Positions 8,907-18,249 are shown, counted from the stretch's first letter. The stretch is 64,000 nt of DNA from an uncultured Croceicoccus sp. (GCF_947496385.1 NZ_CANMCP010000005.1:124001-188000), one strand, 5' to 3'. A program made the numbers and translations. Notes: a model not told the origin generated them from the letters alone.

Positions 8907-9174
8907 AGCGATTTAATCCCTTTTATTATCCAAGACCCTCTTCCTCCTGGATGCTTGCGCCATGGCCTCTTTTCGTTGCGGGCTGATGTGCACTTGCGCA
9001 ACAAAACTGCAGAATAATGCCGCATTGCACAAGCGTTAACTCGCTCTTCATCACCGACCAATCATAAGGTGTGTGGTTTTTGCAACGCGGCATCGGCGCT
9101 ACCCTCGCGGATCGGCTTGGACCGGACGGGCTTTTGCCGTAGCGAACCGGCTTTCGCGCAACAGACAGAGAGAC

Positions 9175-9957
9175 ATGTTTCGAAAACTGGGCAATCTTAT
9201 GGGACGATCGCGCGATGATGCATCCGCTCCCTCCGTTCCCGCGGGGCAGCGAGTCTATGCGATCGGCGACATTCACGGCCGGCTGGACCTGTTCGACGCG
9301 CTGATCGCGAAGATCCGCGCCGACGATGCCACCCGCCCCGCCGCGGAAACGACGATCGTCCTGCTCGGCGACCTGATCGACCGCGGTCCCGACAGCGCCG
9401 GCGTGGTCGAACGCGCCCGCGAACTGTCGCAGGCCGGCGACATGCGCGCGATCATCGGCAATCACGAGGAAATGTTCCTTCGCGCGCTGGGGGATCCCGA
9501 TGCGCTGCGCCATTTCCTGAAAGTCGGGGGCAAGGAAACGATCCTGTCCTATCCGGTCCCGAACGAGGCGTATCGCGATGCGACGCTGGACGAATTGTGC
9601 GCTCTGCTGGCGCAATACGTGCCCGACGAACATCTGGCCTATCTGCGCGCGATGGAAACGCATGTCGTGATCGGCGATTACCTGTTCGTGCATGCCGGTA
9701 TCAAACCGGGCGTGGATATTGCCGAGCAGAGCGCGCGCGACCTGCGCTGGATCCGGGAGCCGTTCCTGTCGCATCCGGGGCCGCACAGCCATTGCATCGT
9801 GCACGGCCACACCATCCGCGAGGAGGTGGAAATCCTGCCTTCGCCGAAACGTCCGCACCGGATCGGGATCGACACCGGCGCCTATTCCTCCGGACGGTTG
9901 ACGGCGATCGGGCTGGAGGCGCGCGAGCGGTGGTTCATCGAGGCTGCGCTGCCGTAA
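9175..9957 (+). CDS. PP2A-like serine/threonine phosphatase family metallophosphoesterase
   Basis: 260 residues with the full calcineurin-like motif set: GDIHGR near residue 29, GDLIDRGPDS near 62, GNHEEM near 94, then VHAGI near 178 and HGHT near 210. This order is typical of bacterial PP2A-type diadenosine tetraphosphatase or protein phosphatases. The substrate is not predictable. The start at 9175 has an AGAGAG ribosome-binding site and begins MFRKLGNLM; upstream in-frame sequence is Arg-rich and not family-like. The gene converges on rnpB with only about 25 bp between them. Confidence 0.88.
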   Translation: MFRKLGNLMGRSRDDASAPSVPAGQRVYAIGDIHGRLDLFDALIAKIRADDATRPAAETTIVLLGDLIDRGPDSAGVVERARELSQAGDMRAIIGNHEEMFLRALGDPDALRHFLKVGGKETILSYPVPNEAYRDATLDELCALLAQYVPDEHLAYLRAMETHVVIGDYLFVHAGIKPGVDIAEQSARDLRWIREPFLSHPGPHSHCIVHGHTIREEVEILPSPKRPHRIGIDTGAYSSGRLTAIGLEARERWFIEAALP

Positions 9958-9980
9958 AACACCGTGCGCGTGCCAAAATG

Positions 9981-10456
9981 ATGCCGGGGGGCCTGTAAGC
10001 CGGGTTCTGTATCGCGCGCCCGTTTCCGCCGTGCCCTTGCAGGCGGCGGCGGACGCGGCGCACGATGGCAGCCATTCCTCTAGACGCCATGTCGCCACGG
10101 CGTTCCAGCAACCAACCCGGGCGATCACGGTCCGAAACGGACCTGCCTGTGGCACGAAGCCTTCGGCGCGCCGCCCCTATTCGGTCTTGCTCCGGATGGG
10201 GTTTACCATGCCGCGAACCGTTGCCGGCCGCGCGGTGCGCTCTTGCCGCACCCTTTCACCCTTGCCTGTGTCCGCATGCGGACCATCGGCGGTCTGCTCT
10301 CTGTGGCACTGTCCCTGAGCTTCGGCGCGGTGCGCAATGCACCATCGCCTCGCCCGGCGGGCGTTACCCGCCATCCTCGTTTCGTGGAGCCCGGACTTTC
10401 CTCGGCGCACCAACGGTTTCCCGTGATGCGACGCGGCTGCCCGGCCCCCCGGCACG
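9981..10456 (-). ncRNA. rnpB: RNase P RNA, type A
   Basis: The catalytic RNA of ribonuclease P, which matures tRNA 5' ends. Read on the minus strand, the 5' arm TGCCGGGGGGCC (near 10443-10454) pairs perfectly with the 3' arm GGCCCCCCGGCA (near 9982-9994) to form P1. Between them are the conserved GAGGAAAGTCCGGGCTCC block near the 5' end, an ACAGTGCCACAGAGA-type CR-II/III segment, and the terminal ACAGAACCCGGCTTACAG block. Length of about 475 nt is somewhat long for the class. The 5' end lies only a few bases past the ampD stop codon. Confidence 0.93.
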
Positions 10457-10459
10457 CCC

Positions 10460-11209
10460 CTATCTAGCGTTTCCGCGGTCGCGGTCCAGCAATAATGCGA
10501 AAAGCAGCGCGCGCACCTGCCCGTCGATGACGCCGTCGATCCGTTCGGGGCGAAAGCGCCGCTGAAACGCGCGGACGGCGGCGGGGCCATCGGTAATGTC
10601 GTAACCGAACCGTTCGAGCGCCAGATAGAACGCCCCGTCATTGTCGAACGGATCGCCCAGCTTTACCGCAGGCCGCGGCAGCGCCAGCCGCAATTTCGCC
10701 AGCCGCTCCCAATCGAACAGCTCGCCGGGGTCTTCCTTGCGCTCCGGCGCCACATCGGAATGGCCGACGATATTGGCGCGCGGCACGTCATGACGCTCGA
10801 TAATGCCGGACAACAGCAGGATCAGCGCCTGCATCTGTTCCTCGGTAAACGGGACGTAGCCGTGGGTATGCCCCGGATTGTCGAGCTCGATCCCGATGCT
10901 GGCCGAATTGACGTCGGTATGCCCGCGCCAGTACGATTTTCCCGCATGCCATGCCCGCTTCGTTTCGGGGACGAGCCGGATGACCTCCCCCGCGCGCGTG
11001 ATGCAGTAATGCGCGCTCACCGCCGCGTCGGGGTTGCACATCTTGTCGATGGCATTCTCGACATCGGGCATGTCGGTGTAATGGATGACCACCATGCTCA
11101 CCGGCAGGGTGCGTTCGTTGAAATTGGGGGACAGCATCTCGCGATGCACGATCTCGCCGGGACGCGGACCGCGCGGGAGCGGCCCCGTTTCGCGCGGGCG
11201 GTCAGTCAT
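10460..11209 (-). CDS. ampD: N-acetylmuramoyl-L-alanine amidase, AmpD-like (1,6-anhydro-muropeptide recycling)
   Basis: 249 residues. An Amidase_2 domain (about 20-165) carries the zinc ligands: VVIHYTDM, a downstream WHAGKS with the second histidine region, and VGHSDVAPERKEDPGELFDW with the last histidine and aspartate. The C-terminal about 70 residues (YDITDGPAAVRAFQRRFRP) look like a peptidoglycan-binding helix bundle. The enzyme cleaves the amide between N-acetylmuramic acid and L-alanine. The ATG at 11209 overlaps the chpT stop by eight bases, so the two are coupled; rnpB follows at once. Confidence 0.9.
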   Translation of the reverse strand: MTDRPRETGPLPRGPRPGEIVHREMLSPNFNERTLPVSMVVIHYTDMPDVENAIDKMCNPDAAVSAHYCITRAGEVIRLVPETKRAWHAGKSYWRGHTDVNSASIGIELDNPGHTHGYVPFTEEQMQALILLLSGIIERHDVPRANIVGHSDVAPERKEDPGELFDWERLAKLRLALPRPAVKLGDPFDNDGAFYLALERFGYDITDGPAAVRAFQRRFRPERIDGVIDGQVRALLFALLLDRDRGNAR

Positions 11210-11858
11210 GGGGGATGACCGCACCCAGGATCAGCGAGCCTTCGCTTATCGCATGCTGCACCGCGCCGCCGCTGTCGGCTGCGACCAGCCGGACAAGCTC
11301 GGCCGCGGCGGTATGCGCCGACAGATCCTGTGCCGCGACCTTCCCGTCGAGCGCATGGCCCAGCTCCGCGTCGAACACGACCCGCTGCCCTTCGGCGCGC
11401 AGGGCGATTTCATGCGCCCCGGCCGTTTCCTCCGCCGCGACGGAGAGGGTGCCGCCGCGGGGCATGGCCTCGATCCCCATCATGGCGAGATTGAGCAGCA
11501 CCTTGGCCGCCGGTTTGGGCAAGGTCGGCACGGCCACGGCCCAATCCACCTTCACGTCGCGCGCCTCGCCCGCCAGCGTCTCGACCAGTTCCTGAAGGTC
11601 GCGGCTCGGCAATTGCGAATCGAAACCGCCCGCAACCCCGAAGGCGAGCCGGAAAAAGCGCAGCTTTGCCGACGCGCGCCGGGCGCCTTGCGACAAGAGC
11701 GTCACGCATTGCTCCCGCATGCCCGGATCGCTCTCATCCTCGAGCAGTTCGACGCCATTGATCATGCCGCCCACCGGCGAAAGCAGATCATGGCAAAGGC
11801 GGGAACACAGCAGGCTGGCCAGATGGGTGCAGTCTGCGGTCAAGTCACGGTCGGCCAT
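11202..11858 (-). CDS. chpT: histidine phosphotransferase ChpT
   Basis: 218 residues. The phosphoacceptor helix reads LLCSRLCHDLLSPVGG near residue 25, matching the H-D-L-x-x-P pattern of ChpT, and the C-terminal half is a degenerate ATPase-like fold ending ILGAVIPHD. In alphaproteobacteria ChpT relays phosphate from the hybrid kinase CckA to CtrA and CpdR, controlling the cell cycle or motility. The start at 11858 (MADRDLTADCTHL) has an AAGGTT ribosome-binding site; longer in-frame starts add Arg/Pro-rich sequence. It overlaps ampD. Confidence 0.9.
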   Translation of the reverse strand: MADRDLTADCTHLASLLCSRLCHDLLSPVGGMINGVELLEDESDPGMREQCVTLLSQGARRASAKLRFFRLAFGVAGGFDSQLPSRDLQELVETLAGEARDVKVDWAVAVPTLPKPAAKVLLNLAMMGIEAMPRGGTLSVAAEETAGAHEIALRAEGQRVVFDAELGHALDGKVAAQDLSAHTAAAELVRLVAADSGGAVQHAISEGSLILGAVIPHD

Positions 11859-12015
11859 GGGCGGGAACCTTGTCGGAGCGAATGGGTGGCGGGCAATGCG
11901 CGGCAACGCATCCTTGCCGGCACGAAAACGGAAGGGCCGTGCCATAGCGGCACAACGGGCAACAGGAAAGGCCCGCCAGCCGTTCGTCCGCAAAACGCAG
12001 CCGGCGGCCCCCGGG

Positions 12016-13515
12016 CTACTCCACCGCGCCGACCCGCATTTCGGATTTCAGCCGCGACGCGTCGGCAAGATTGGCGAGATCCTTCGCCGTCCCCTCCCCG
12101 TAAAGCGGCAGCAGGCGGCGGTTCAGCGTGAGGACGAGCGTGCCATCCTCGATCGAGAGGTCCGACGCGACAAGCGATCCGATCGACGCCCCGCCGAGCC
12201 GTTGACACAGCCGCACGGCCAGACCCCAGATGCGCCCCTCGCGCAATTGCTTCTCGCTCGCCATCGCGGCGACGTCATCGGGCACCGGTTCGGCGCGAAT
12301 GGCAGCCAGCAATGCGGAGGCCAGCATCGCGCGTTCGGACGGCAGGATCGCCATCCACCGCTTGCGCAGCGCCCAGTCGAGCACGTGCTGCCGGCGCAGG
12401 TTGGGCTCGATGTCCCGGCTCGCCAGGGTAAGCAATATCGCGGCAAGATGCAGGCTCTCCCCGGCATAGCCGCCATCCTTGCGCACGGCCGCGCTCCACC
12501 CCGCGATCATCGTCGCCAGCCGCGGCGACCCGCCCCTCTCCGCGGTAAAGGCGGCCACATCGGTGACGAGCGGATCGCCGCTGCGCGTTTCGGGGCCCAG
12601 CCTGCGGAACAACAGCCCTTCGCGAAGACCCCATGCGCAGATGCGGATCGTATCCGGCTTCAATTCGCGGCACAGCACCGCCAGCAATGCCGCCGTGTCG
12701 GGAAGGGTTTCCCGCCGCGAGGACGATATGCGGCCAAAATCGTTCAGCGCCTTGACGCTGCTATCCGCCAGCATCCGGGCGAGCGAAAGCGCCTCGTCCG
12801 CATCGATGATATAGCCATGCGCATCTTCGAGCGGGCTTTGCGCGCGGATCATCGCATATTGGCCGAACGCACGGAACGATCCCCCCACGAGGTACAGCGT
12901 CTGCCCCTTGATCCTGGAAAGTTCGGCCTCTTTCAGCATTTTGGCGACCTTCGCGCCAAATTTCGCATCGCCTTTCTCGCGAAGGGGCGGCAGGCGCAGC
13001 GTACCGAGCGGCAGGCTGATTCCCGCCTGCGGCGCCGCGCCATCGACGGGCACGAGTTCGAGACTGCCCCCGCCCAGATCGGCGACCATGCCGGTCGCGC
13101 CGGGAAATGCGCCCAGCACCCCCTGCGCCGAGGCCTCGGCCTCTTCCTCCCCGCTCAACAGGCGGGGCGCAAAGCCCAGACCACGCACCGCGTTCAGGAA
13201 TTCCGGCCCGTTCTCCGCGTCGCGCACGGCGGCGGTCGCGACGACCTCCACGTCGGCGACCTCCATCTCCTCGACCAGAAGCGCAAAACGGGCGAGCGCG
13301 GCCAGCGCCTGCTCGGCCGCGGCGTCGGCGATGCGCCCGGTCGTGGCAAGATCGCGGCCGAGACGCGCGGTCACCTTTTCATTGTGCAGCGGGCGCGGCA
13401 CGCGCAGCGGCCCGTCATAGATGACAAGGCGCACGGTGTTCGAGCCGATGTCGACGATGGCCCGGCGCGGGCCGTTGCGGCTCCACCCCGAACGCAGGCT
13501 GCTCCTGCGCGTCAT
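12016..13515 (-). CDS. ppx: exopolyphosphatase (Ppx/GppA family)
   Basis: 499 residues of the ASKHA superfamily: DIGSNTVRLVIYD near residue 22 is the phosphate-1 loop, TAAVRDAENG and LSGEEEAEAS follow, and DLGGGSLEL near 145 is phosphate-2. The C-terminal region (about 310-499) is the all-helical HD-like domain of longer Ppx proteins. It hydrolyses terminal phosphates from polyphosphate or converts pppGpp to ppGpp. It lies directly downstream of ppk (55 bp), forming the classic synthesis/degradation pair. Confidence 0.93.
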   Translation of the reverse strand: MTRRSSLRSGWSRNGPRRAIVDIGSNTVRLVIYDGPLRVPRPLHNEKVTARLGRDLATTGRIADAAAEQALAALARFALLVEEMEVADVEVVATAAVRDAENGPEFLNAVRGLGFAPRLLSGEEEAEASAQGVLGAFPGATGMVADLGGGSLELVPVDGAAPQAGISLPLGTLRLPPLREKGDAKFGAKVAKMLKEAELSRIKGQTLYLVGGSFRAFGQYAMIRAQSPLEDAHGYIIDADEALSLARMLADSSVKALNDFGRISSSRRETLPDTAALLAVLCRELKPDTIRICAWGLREGLLFRRLGPETRSGDPLVTDVAAFTAERGGSPRLATMIAGWSAAVRKDGGYAGESLHLAAILLTLASRDIEPNLRRQHVLDWALRKRWMAILPSERAMLASALLAAIRAEPVPDDVAAMASEKQLREGRIWGLAVRLCQRLGGASIGSLVASDLSIEDGTLVLTLNRRLLPLYGEGTAKDLANLADASRLKSEMRVGAVE

Positions 13516-13570
13516 CGCGCGGTGTCCGTGGTTCGGGATTGGCCCGGCCCGGCCCGTGTTGCGGCACTTG

Positions 13571-15691
13571 TCATGGCTGTATCCCCTTGCGCAGGGACAG
13601 ACGCGGCACGTCCTCGCCTGCGCCCAAAGCGTCGCCCCTTCCGGAAAGCGACGGATTTATCATGAAATAGCGGTGGAGGTTGAACGGGCGTGCGCCTTCC
13701 TCGACACGTTCGTACCGCCCGTCCGGCAACAATCGCCAGCTGCGTTCGGTATCGAGAAGATTGGCCAGCATCACCTGTTCCAGAACCTGATCATGCACGG
13801 TCCGGTTCCGCAAGGGGACGAGCACCTCGACCCGGCGGTCGAGATTGCGGCTCATCCCGTCGGCCGACGAGATGAACACCCGCGCCCGGCCATTGGGCAG
13901 CGTCGCGCCATTGCCGAAGACATAGATGCGGCTGTGTTCCAGAAACCGGCCGATGACCGATTTGACCGTGATGTTCTCCGACAATCCCGGCACGTCGGGC
14001 CGCAGGCAACAGATGCCCCGCACAACGAGGGCGATCCGCACGCCCGCCTTGCTCGCGGCATAAAACCGCACGATGAGGTCGGGATCGGTCAGCGAATTCA
14101 TCTTGCACCAGATGACCGCCGGGCGCCCCTTGCGCGCATTGGCGATTTCGTGGTCGATGCATTCATACAGCCGTTCGCGCAGGCCCGTCGGCGAGAAATG
14201 GAGCAGTTCGGTCCGGCGCGGCTCGACATAGCCGGTGATGAAATTGAACAGCTTCGCCGCGTCGCGCCCGGCCTTGGGATCGGCGGTGAAAAAGCTCAGG
14301 TCGGTGTAGATCTTCGCCGTGGCGGGGTGGTAATTCCCGGTCCCGAAATGGCAATAGGTGCGGTAACCCTCGCCCTCGCGCCGGACGACCATCGACACCT
14401 TGGCATGGGTTTTCCAGTCGACGAAGCCATAGATCACCTGCACCCCTGCGCGTTCCAGCTCGTTCGCCCAGAGCAGGTTCTGCTCCTCGTCGAAACGCGC
14501 CTTCAACTCGACCACGGCGGTCACGGTCTTGCCCGCCTCCGCCGCCGCGATCAGTGCGCTGATCACCGGGGACTGGTTGCCGGCGCGGTAGAGCGTTTGT
14601 TTGATCGCGACGACATCGGGGTCGCGCGCGGCCTGACGCAGGAAATCGATCACCACCTCGAAACTTTCGTAGGGATGGTGGATGATGATGTCCTTTTCCC
14701 GGATCGCGGCAAAGCAATCGCCATCGTGTTCGAGCACGCGTTCGGGATAGCGCGGGCTATACGCCTCGAACTTCAGATCGGGCCGGTCCTCGCCCACGAT
14801 ATCGGACAGCTGGTCGATACCGATGAGGCCGTCGGTCTTCTTCACGATCGCATTGTCGAGCCCGAGCTGCTCGCGCAGCAGCGTCTCGGCCTCGGGATCG
14901 AAATCCTCCTCGATTTCCAGCTGGATCACGTCGCCGCGGCGGCGCCGTTGTATGGCGGTACGGAAATGGCGCACGAGGTCCTCGGCATCTTCCTCGATCT
15001 CGAGATCGCTGTCGCGCAGCACGCGGAACAGGCCGTTGCCCTCCACCCGAAAGCCCGGAAACATCAGCGCGGCATGGCGACACAGCATCTGCTCGATGCT
15101 GATATAGCGTGCATCGTCGCCCGGCACGCGGATGAACCGCGGCACCGATTGCGGGATCAGCACCATCTCGATCACCGGCATGCCATCGGAAATCCGCGTC
15201 AGCTTGAATAAGAGACCCATGCCGCGATTGGTCACGAAGGGGAACGGGTGGGCGGGGTCGATCGCCTGCGGGGTGATGACGGGCTGAATATGTTCGATGA
15301 AGAAGGTCTTGAGCCAGCGGGCGATGTCCGGCTTGCACCGTTCGCGCGCGATCACCTCGATGCCCGCTGCGGCCAGCTCGCCTTGAAGATCGTGCCAGAT
15401 CGCCTGTTGATCGGTGTTGAGGATGTCGACCTGTTCGTGAATCGCGCGCAATTGCTGCGACGGGGTCAGGCCGTCGATCGAGGGTTCCTCGATCCCGCGC
15501 CGCGCCTGCCCGGCGAGCCCGGCCACGCGCACCATGATGAATTCGTCGAGATTGCTGCCCGAAATGGACAGGAAGCGCAGCCGTTCGAGCAGCGGATAAT
15601 CGTGATTGCACGCCTCGTCGAGAACGCGGCGATTGAAAGCCAGCCAGCTCAGCTCACGGTTGAAGAAAAGGGGTTGGGGATCCGAGCTCAT
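13571..15691 (-). CDS. ppk: polyphosphate kinase 1
   Basis: 706 residues, full length for PPK1. The N-terminal domain opens FFNRELSWLAFNRRVLDEA, and the head domain is followed by the two C-terminal catalytic domains. The segment CHFGTGNYHPATAKIYTDL (near residue 447) and SSADGMSRNLDRRVEVLVP (near 605) are the catalytic signatures. The enzyme polymerises the ATP gamma-phosphate into polyphosphate, reversibly, at the membrane. It sits between the glycosyltransferase and ppx, all on the minus strand. Confidence 0.95.
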   Translation of the reverse strand: MSSDPQPLFFNRELSWLAFNRRVLDEACNHDYPLLERLRFLSISGSNLDEFIMVRVAGLAGQARRGIEEPSIDGLTPSQQLRAIHEQVDILNTDQQAIWHDLQGELAAAGIEVIARERCKPDIARWLKTFFIEHIQPVITPQAIDPAHPFPFVTNRGMGLLFKLTRISDGMPVIEMVLIPQSVPRFIRVPGDDARYISIEQMLCRHAALMFPGFRVEGNGLFRVLRDSDLEIEEDAEDLVRHFRTAIQRRRRGDVIQLEIEEDFDPEAETLLREQLGLDNAIVKKTDGLIGIDQLSDIVGEDRPDLKFEAYSPRYPERVLEHDGDCFAAIREKDIIIHHPYESFEVVIDFLRQAARDPDVVAIKQTLYRAGNQSPVISALIAAAEAGKTVTAVVELKARFDEEQNLLWANELERAGVQVIYGFVDWKTHAKVSMVVRREGEGYRTYCHFGTGNYHPATAKIYTDLSFFTADPKAGRDAAKLFNFITGYVEPRRTELLHFSPTGLRERLYECIDHEIANARKGRPAVIWCKMNSLTDPDLIVRFYAASKAGVRIALVVRGICCLRPDVPGLSENITVKSVIGRFLEHSRIYVFGNGATLPNGRARVFISSADGMSRNLDRRVEVLVPLRNRTVHDQVLEQVMLANLLDTERSWRLLPDGRYERVEEGARPFNLHRYFMINPSLSGRGDALGAGEDVPRLSLRKGIQP

Positions 15692-15790
15692 CGCACATTA
15701 CGCACTATCATGCGCGCTGCATGCGGCCAACGTATGACAGAATTATGAAGCCTTGCAGACCTGCCCCTGCGAAAGCCGGGCGCGAGCGCT

Positions 15791-16834
15791 TCAGGCCGAT
15801 TGTCCGGCACGCCTTTCCTGCCGTATTCCGGCGCGCATCGGGACGAGCGCATTCTCGAACTGATCCGTCGCCGCGTCCCAGGTAAAGCGGCGGGCATGGC
15901 GCACACACGCCGCCCGGTCCCGGCCAAGCGCCGCCGCGATGGCCGCGTCGAGGTCGCCGCCCATTGCCGCGACCGTGTCGCACAACACGTCGCGCGGCCC
16001 CGCCACGTCGAAGGCCGCAACCGGGACGCCGCAGGCCAGCGCCTCGATCATGACGAGCCCGAACGTATCGGTGAGGCTGGGAAACACGAAGCAATCCGCC
16101 GCGCGATAGGCCGCGGCAAGCGCCTCGCCCCGCAGCATGCCGAGGAAATGCACATCGGGATAGCGGCTTTGCAACAAAGGCCGCGCAGGCCCGTCCCCGA
16201 CAATGAACTTCGTGCCGGGATGCGCGCTTCGCAGGAACGCCTCCAGGTTCTTTTCCACCGCGACGCGCCCGGTATAGAGCAGGCGCGGGCCGGGCGCCGC
16301 CATCATGACCGGATCGCGCGGCCCGTCCGGCCCGAACTGTTCGAGGTCCACCCCCCGTCCCCACCGGACGACGGGCCCGATGCCCCGCCGCGTCAGATCG
16401 CGCGACAGGCTTTGCGTTGCGGCCATCGTCGCATGCGACGGCGCGTGAAACCGGCGGACAAAGCCCCAGAATACGGAGGGCGGCATACCCGTGCGCTGCG
16501 CCAGGTAATCGGGAAATTGCGTGTGATACGCGGTGGTAAAGGCAAACCCCCGCCGCATCGCCCACCGCCGCGCCGCATGGCCGAGCGGCCCTTCGGTCGA
16601 AAGATGCAGCATGTCCGGCGCGAAATCCGCGATCCGCGCGCCCACGCTGCGCTCCCCCGCGATGGCCAGCCGGATCTCGGGATAGGACGGGCACGGGACC
16701 GACCGGAACGCGTCCGGCCCGATCACCGTCACCGCGTGGCCGCGCCGGCGAAGATGGTCGCATGTCGTCTGAAGGCTGCGCACCACGCCGTTGACCTGCG
16801 GGTGCCAGGCATCGGAAACCATGCAGATCCGCAT
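15791..16834 (-). CDS. GT4 glycosyltransferase, probable diacylglycerol glycosyltransferase (Agt-like)
   Basis: 347 residues of GT-B fold. The start MRICMVSDAWHPQVNGVVRS and the C-terminal nucleotide-sugar site (SLTDTFGLVMIEALACGVP near residue 270, with the E-x7-E arrangement) are typical of the GT4 group that includes GDP-mannose-dependent enzymes and the diacylglycerol glycosyltransferase Agt. Its ATG shares one base with the stop of the metallophosphoesterase upstream (TGATG). In marine alphaproteobacteria the same pair, plcP-agt, replaces phospholipids by glycolipids during phosphate starvation. The lipid-acceptor role here rests on this pairing. Confidence 0.72.
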   Translation of the reverse strand: MRICMVSDAWHPQVNGVVRSLQTTCDHLRRRGHAVTVIGPDAFRSVPCPSYPEIRLAIAGERSVGARIADFAPDMLHLSTEGPLGHAARRWAMRRGFAFTTAYHTQFPDYLAQRTGMPPSVFWGFVRRFHAPSHATMAATQSLSRDLTRRGIGPVVRWGRGVDLEQFGPDGPRDPVMMAAPGPRLLYTGRVAVEKNLEAFLRSAHPGTKFIVGDGPARPLLQSRYPDVHFLGMLRGEALAAAYRAADCFVFPSLTDTFGLVMIEALACGVPVAAFDVAGPRDVLCDTVAAMGGDLDAAIAAALGRDRAACVRHARRFTWDAATDQFENALVPMRAGIRQERRAGQSA

Positions 16835-17727
16835 CACGCCGCCGCCATGTCGGACGCATCCCGCGCGGCGATCTCGCTCGGCCAGTGGAGGATTTCCATC
16901 CGCCCGTCGAAATGCTCGACCAGTGCGGTGCAGCTTTCGACCCAGTCGCCATCGTTGTAATAGGCGATGCCGTCGAAATCGCGGTGTTCGGCGGTGTGGA
17001 TGTGGCCGCATACCACGCCGTCGACGTTGCGCTTGCGCGCGGCGGTGGCGACCGTCTCCTCGAACCGGGAGATGAAGGCGACGGCATCCTTCACGCGGTG
17101 TTTCGCATGGGCGGACAGCGACCAGTACGGCAGGTCGAACATCCGCCGCACCGCGTTCACCGCGATATTCGCGCGCAGCAGCAAGGTGTAGGCCGCGTCG
17201 CCGGCAAAGGCGAGCCAGCGCTGCCCCATCACCACCGCATCGAACTCGTCGCCATGAATGACGAGCAGCCGGCGACCGTCGGCGGTGGTGTGCACCGCGC
17301 TGCGCCGGATTTCGACGCCACCGAAGTCCAGCCCCGAAAACTGGCGGAACATCTCGTCATGATTGCCGGGGATGTACACGACCTTCGTGCCGCGCTTGGC
17401 CCGCTTCATCACGCGGCGCACGATCGCATTGTGCCCCTCGGGCCAGTAGAATTTTTTCTTCATGCGCCACCCGTCGATGATGTCCCCGACGAGATAGAGA
17501 TGGTCGCTGTCGCAATGGTCGAGGAAATCGATCAGCAGCCGGTGATTGCACCCGCGCGTGCCCAGGTGCACGTCGGAGATCCAGATCGAGCGGTAGCGCC
17601 GCCGGGGCGTCCCCGACGGGCCGAAACGCTTGTCCTGCTTCGACAGAGCCTTCATCGCGGTGCCGTCCGCGGTGCCGTCCGCCCGGCCGCGCGCCGTGCC
17701 TGCTCCGATTTTCGCAATGAGCGCCAT
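16834..17727 (-). CDS. metallophosphoesterase of the PlcP / UDP-2,3-diacylglucosamine diphosphatase type
   Basis: 297 residues. Calcineurin-like motifs are ISDVHLGTRG near residue 49, GDIIDGW near 80, GNHDEM near 118, VIHGDEFD near 154 and CGHIHTAEHR near 240. The TRG insertion, the YWSLSA stretch and the ending NDGDWVESCTALVEHFDG separate this group from true LpxH and fit PlcP, a phospholipase C acting on zwitterionic phospholipids in phosphate-starved bacteria; automated annotation usually says LpxH-like. Starts at 17727 (GGGGGA site) and 17655 are both possible; the first is preferred. It is followed directly by the Agt-like gene and ppk. Confidence 0.75.
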   Translation of the reverse strand: MALIAKIGAGTARGRADGTADGTAMKALSKQDKRFGPSGTPRRRYRSIWISDVHLGTRGCNHRLLIDFLDHCDSDHLYLVGDIIDGWRMKKKFYWPEGHNAIVRRVMKRAKRGTKVVYIPGNHDEMFRQFSGLDFGGVEIRRSAVHTTADGRRLLVIHGDEFDAVVMGQRWLAFAGDAAYTLLLRANIAVNAVRRMFDLPYWSLSAHAKHRVKDAVAFISRFEETVATAARKRNVDGVVCGHIHTAEHRDFDGIAYYNDGDWVESCTALVEHFDGRMEILHWPSEIAARDASDMAAA

Positions 17728-17854
17728 GTGTCCCCCGCATCCCTTTTCCGCCGACGGACAGGAGGATGGCGGGACCGCATGACCGTTTCGGGGCAGTATG
17801 ACCCGCAGGTTGCGCATCACCTTGCCGTGACCCGCATACCCTTGGAAACACACG

Positions 17855-18235
17855 CTAGTTTTCTTCGCGGAAGCCGTCCGGCCCGTCGCGCCAGCAGCGC
17901 ACGCGCCCCTCCCCCGCGATGGCCCAGAGCCGCCCGTCGCCCGATGCCATGGCCCGGTCCGTGGCCGACGGCATCGCCGGGCCGGCGGGGTGCGAATGGT
18001 AATAGCCGAGGACCTGCGGCCCACCGTCCCGCGCGGCGCGATACGCATCGATCAAGGCCTTCGGATCGATCTCGAAATGGCGGGCGGGGTCGGGCGCGAC
18101 ATTGCGGGCGGGGCGCGCCGTGTCGATCCGCCCATCATGGCCGAGCAGCAGGCCGCAACACTCGTGCGGGTGCGCCTTTTCCGCCGCGTTCAACACCGTG
18201 GCCGCGACCGCTCTTGGCAAGCATGGTTCCATCAC
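17855..18235 (-). CDS. M67 family JAMM metallopeptidase
   Basis: 126 residues forming a bare MPN/JAB1 domain. The JAMM zinc site is intact: a glutamate in HPHECCGLLLG near residue 25 and the segment YYHSHPAGPAMPSATD (near residues 78-93). Prokaryotic M67 proteins trim C-terminal extensions from ubiquitin-like sulfur carriers such as ThiS or MoaD relatives, or remove isopeptide adducts. No ThiS/MoaD or E1-like gene lies nearby, so the substrate is open. Start is one of two adjacent ATGs. It is divergent from the pseudouridine synthase gene with almost no spacer. Confidence 0.85.
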   Translation of the reverse strand: MMEPCLPRAVAATVLNAAEKAHPHECCGLLLGHDGRIDTARPARNVAPDPARHFEIDPKALIDAYRAARDGGPQVLGYYHSHPAGPAMPSATDRAMASGDGRLWAIAGEGRVRCWRDGPDGFREEN

Positions 18236-18249
18236 CCATCTTCCATAGC

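Noticed and set aside
11719-15211. Two long plus-strand frames opposite ppx and ppk (about 600-650 codons each)
   Set aside because: Both are His/Arg-rich and antisense to polyphosphate kinase and exopolyphosphatase, whose motifs are intact; no independent coding evidence.
17728-17854. GGTCAT direct repeats upstream of the plcP-like gene as a Pho box
   Set aside because: The two copies start 19 bp apart, not 11 bp as in a Pho box, and lack the CTGTCAT core. Phosphate control therefore remains unproven.
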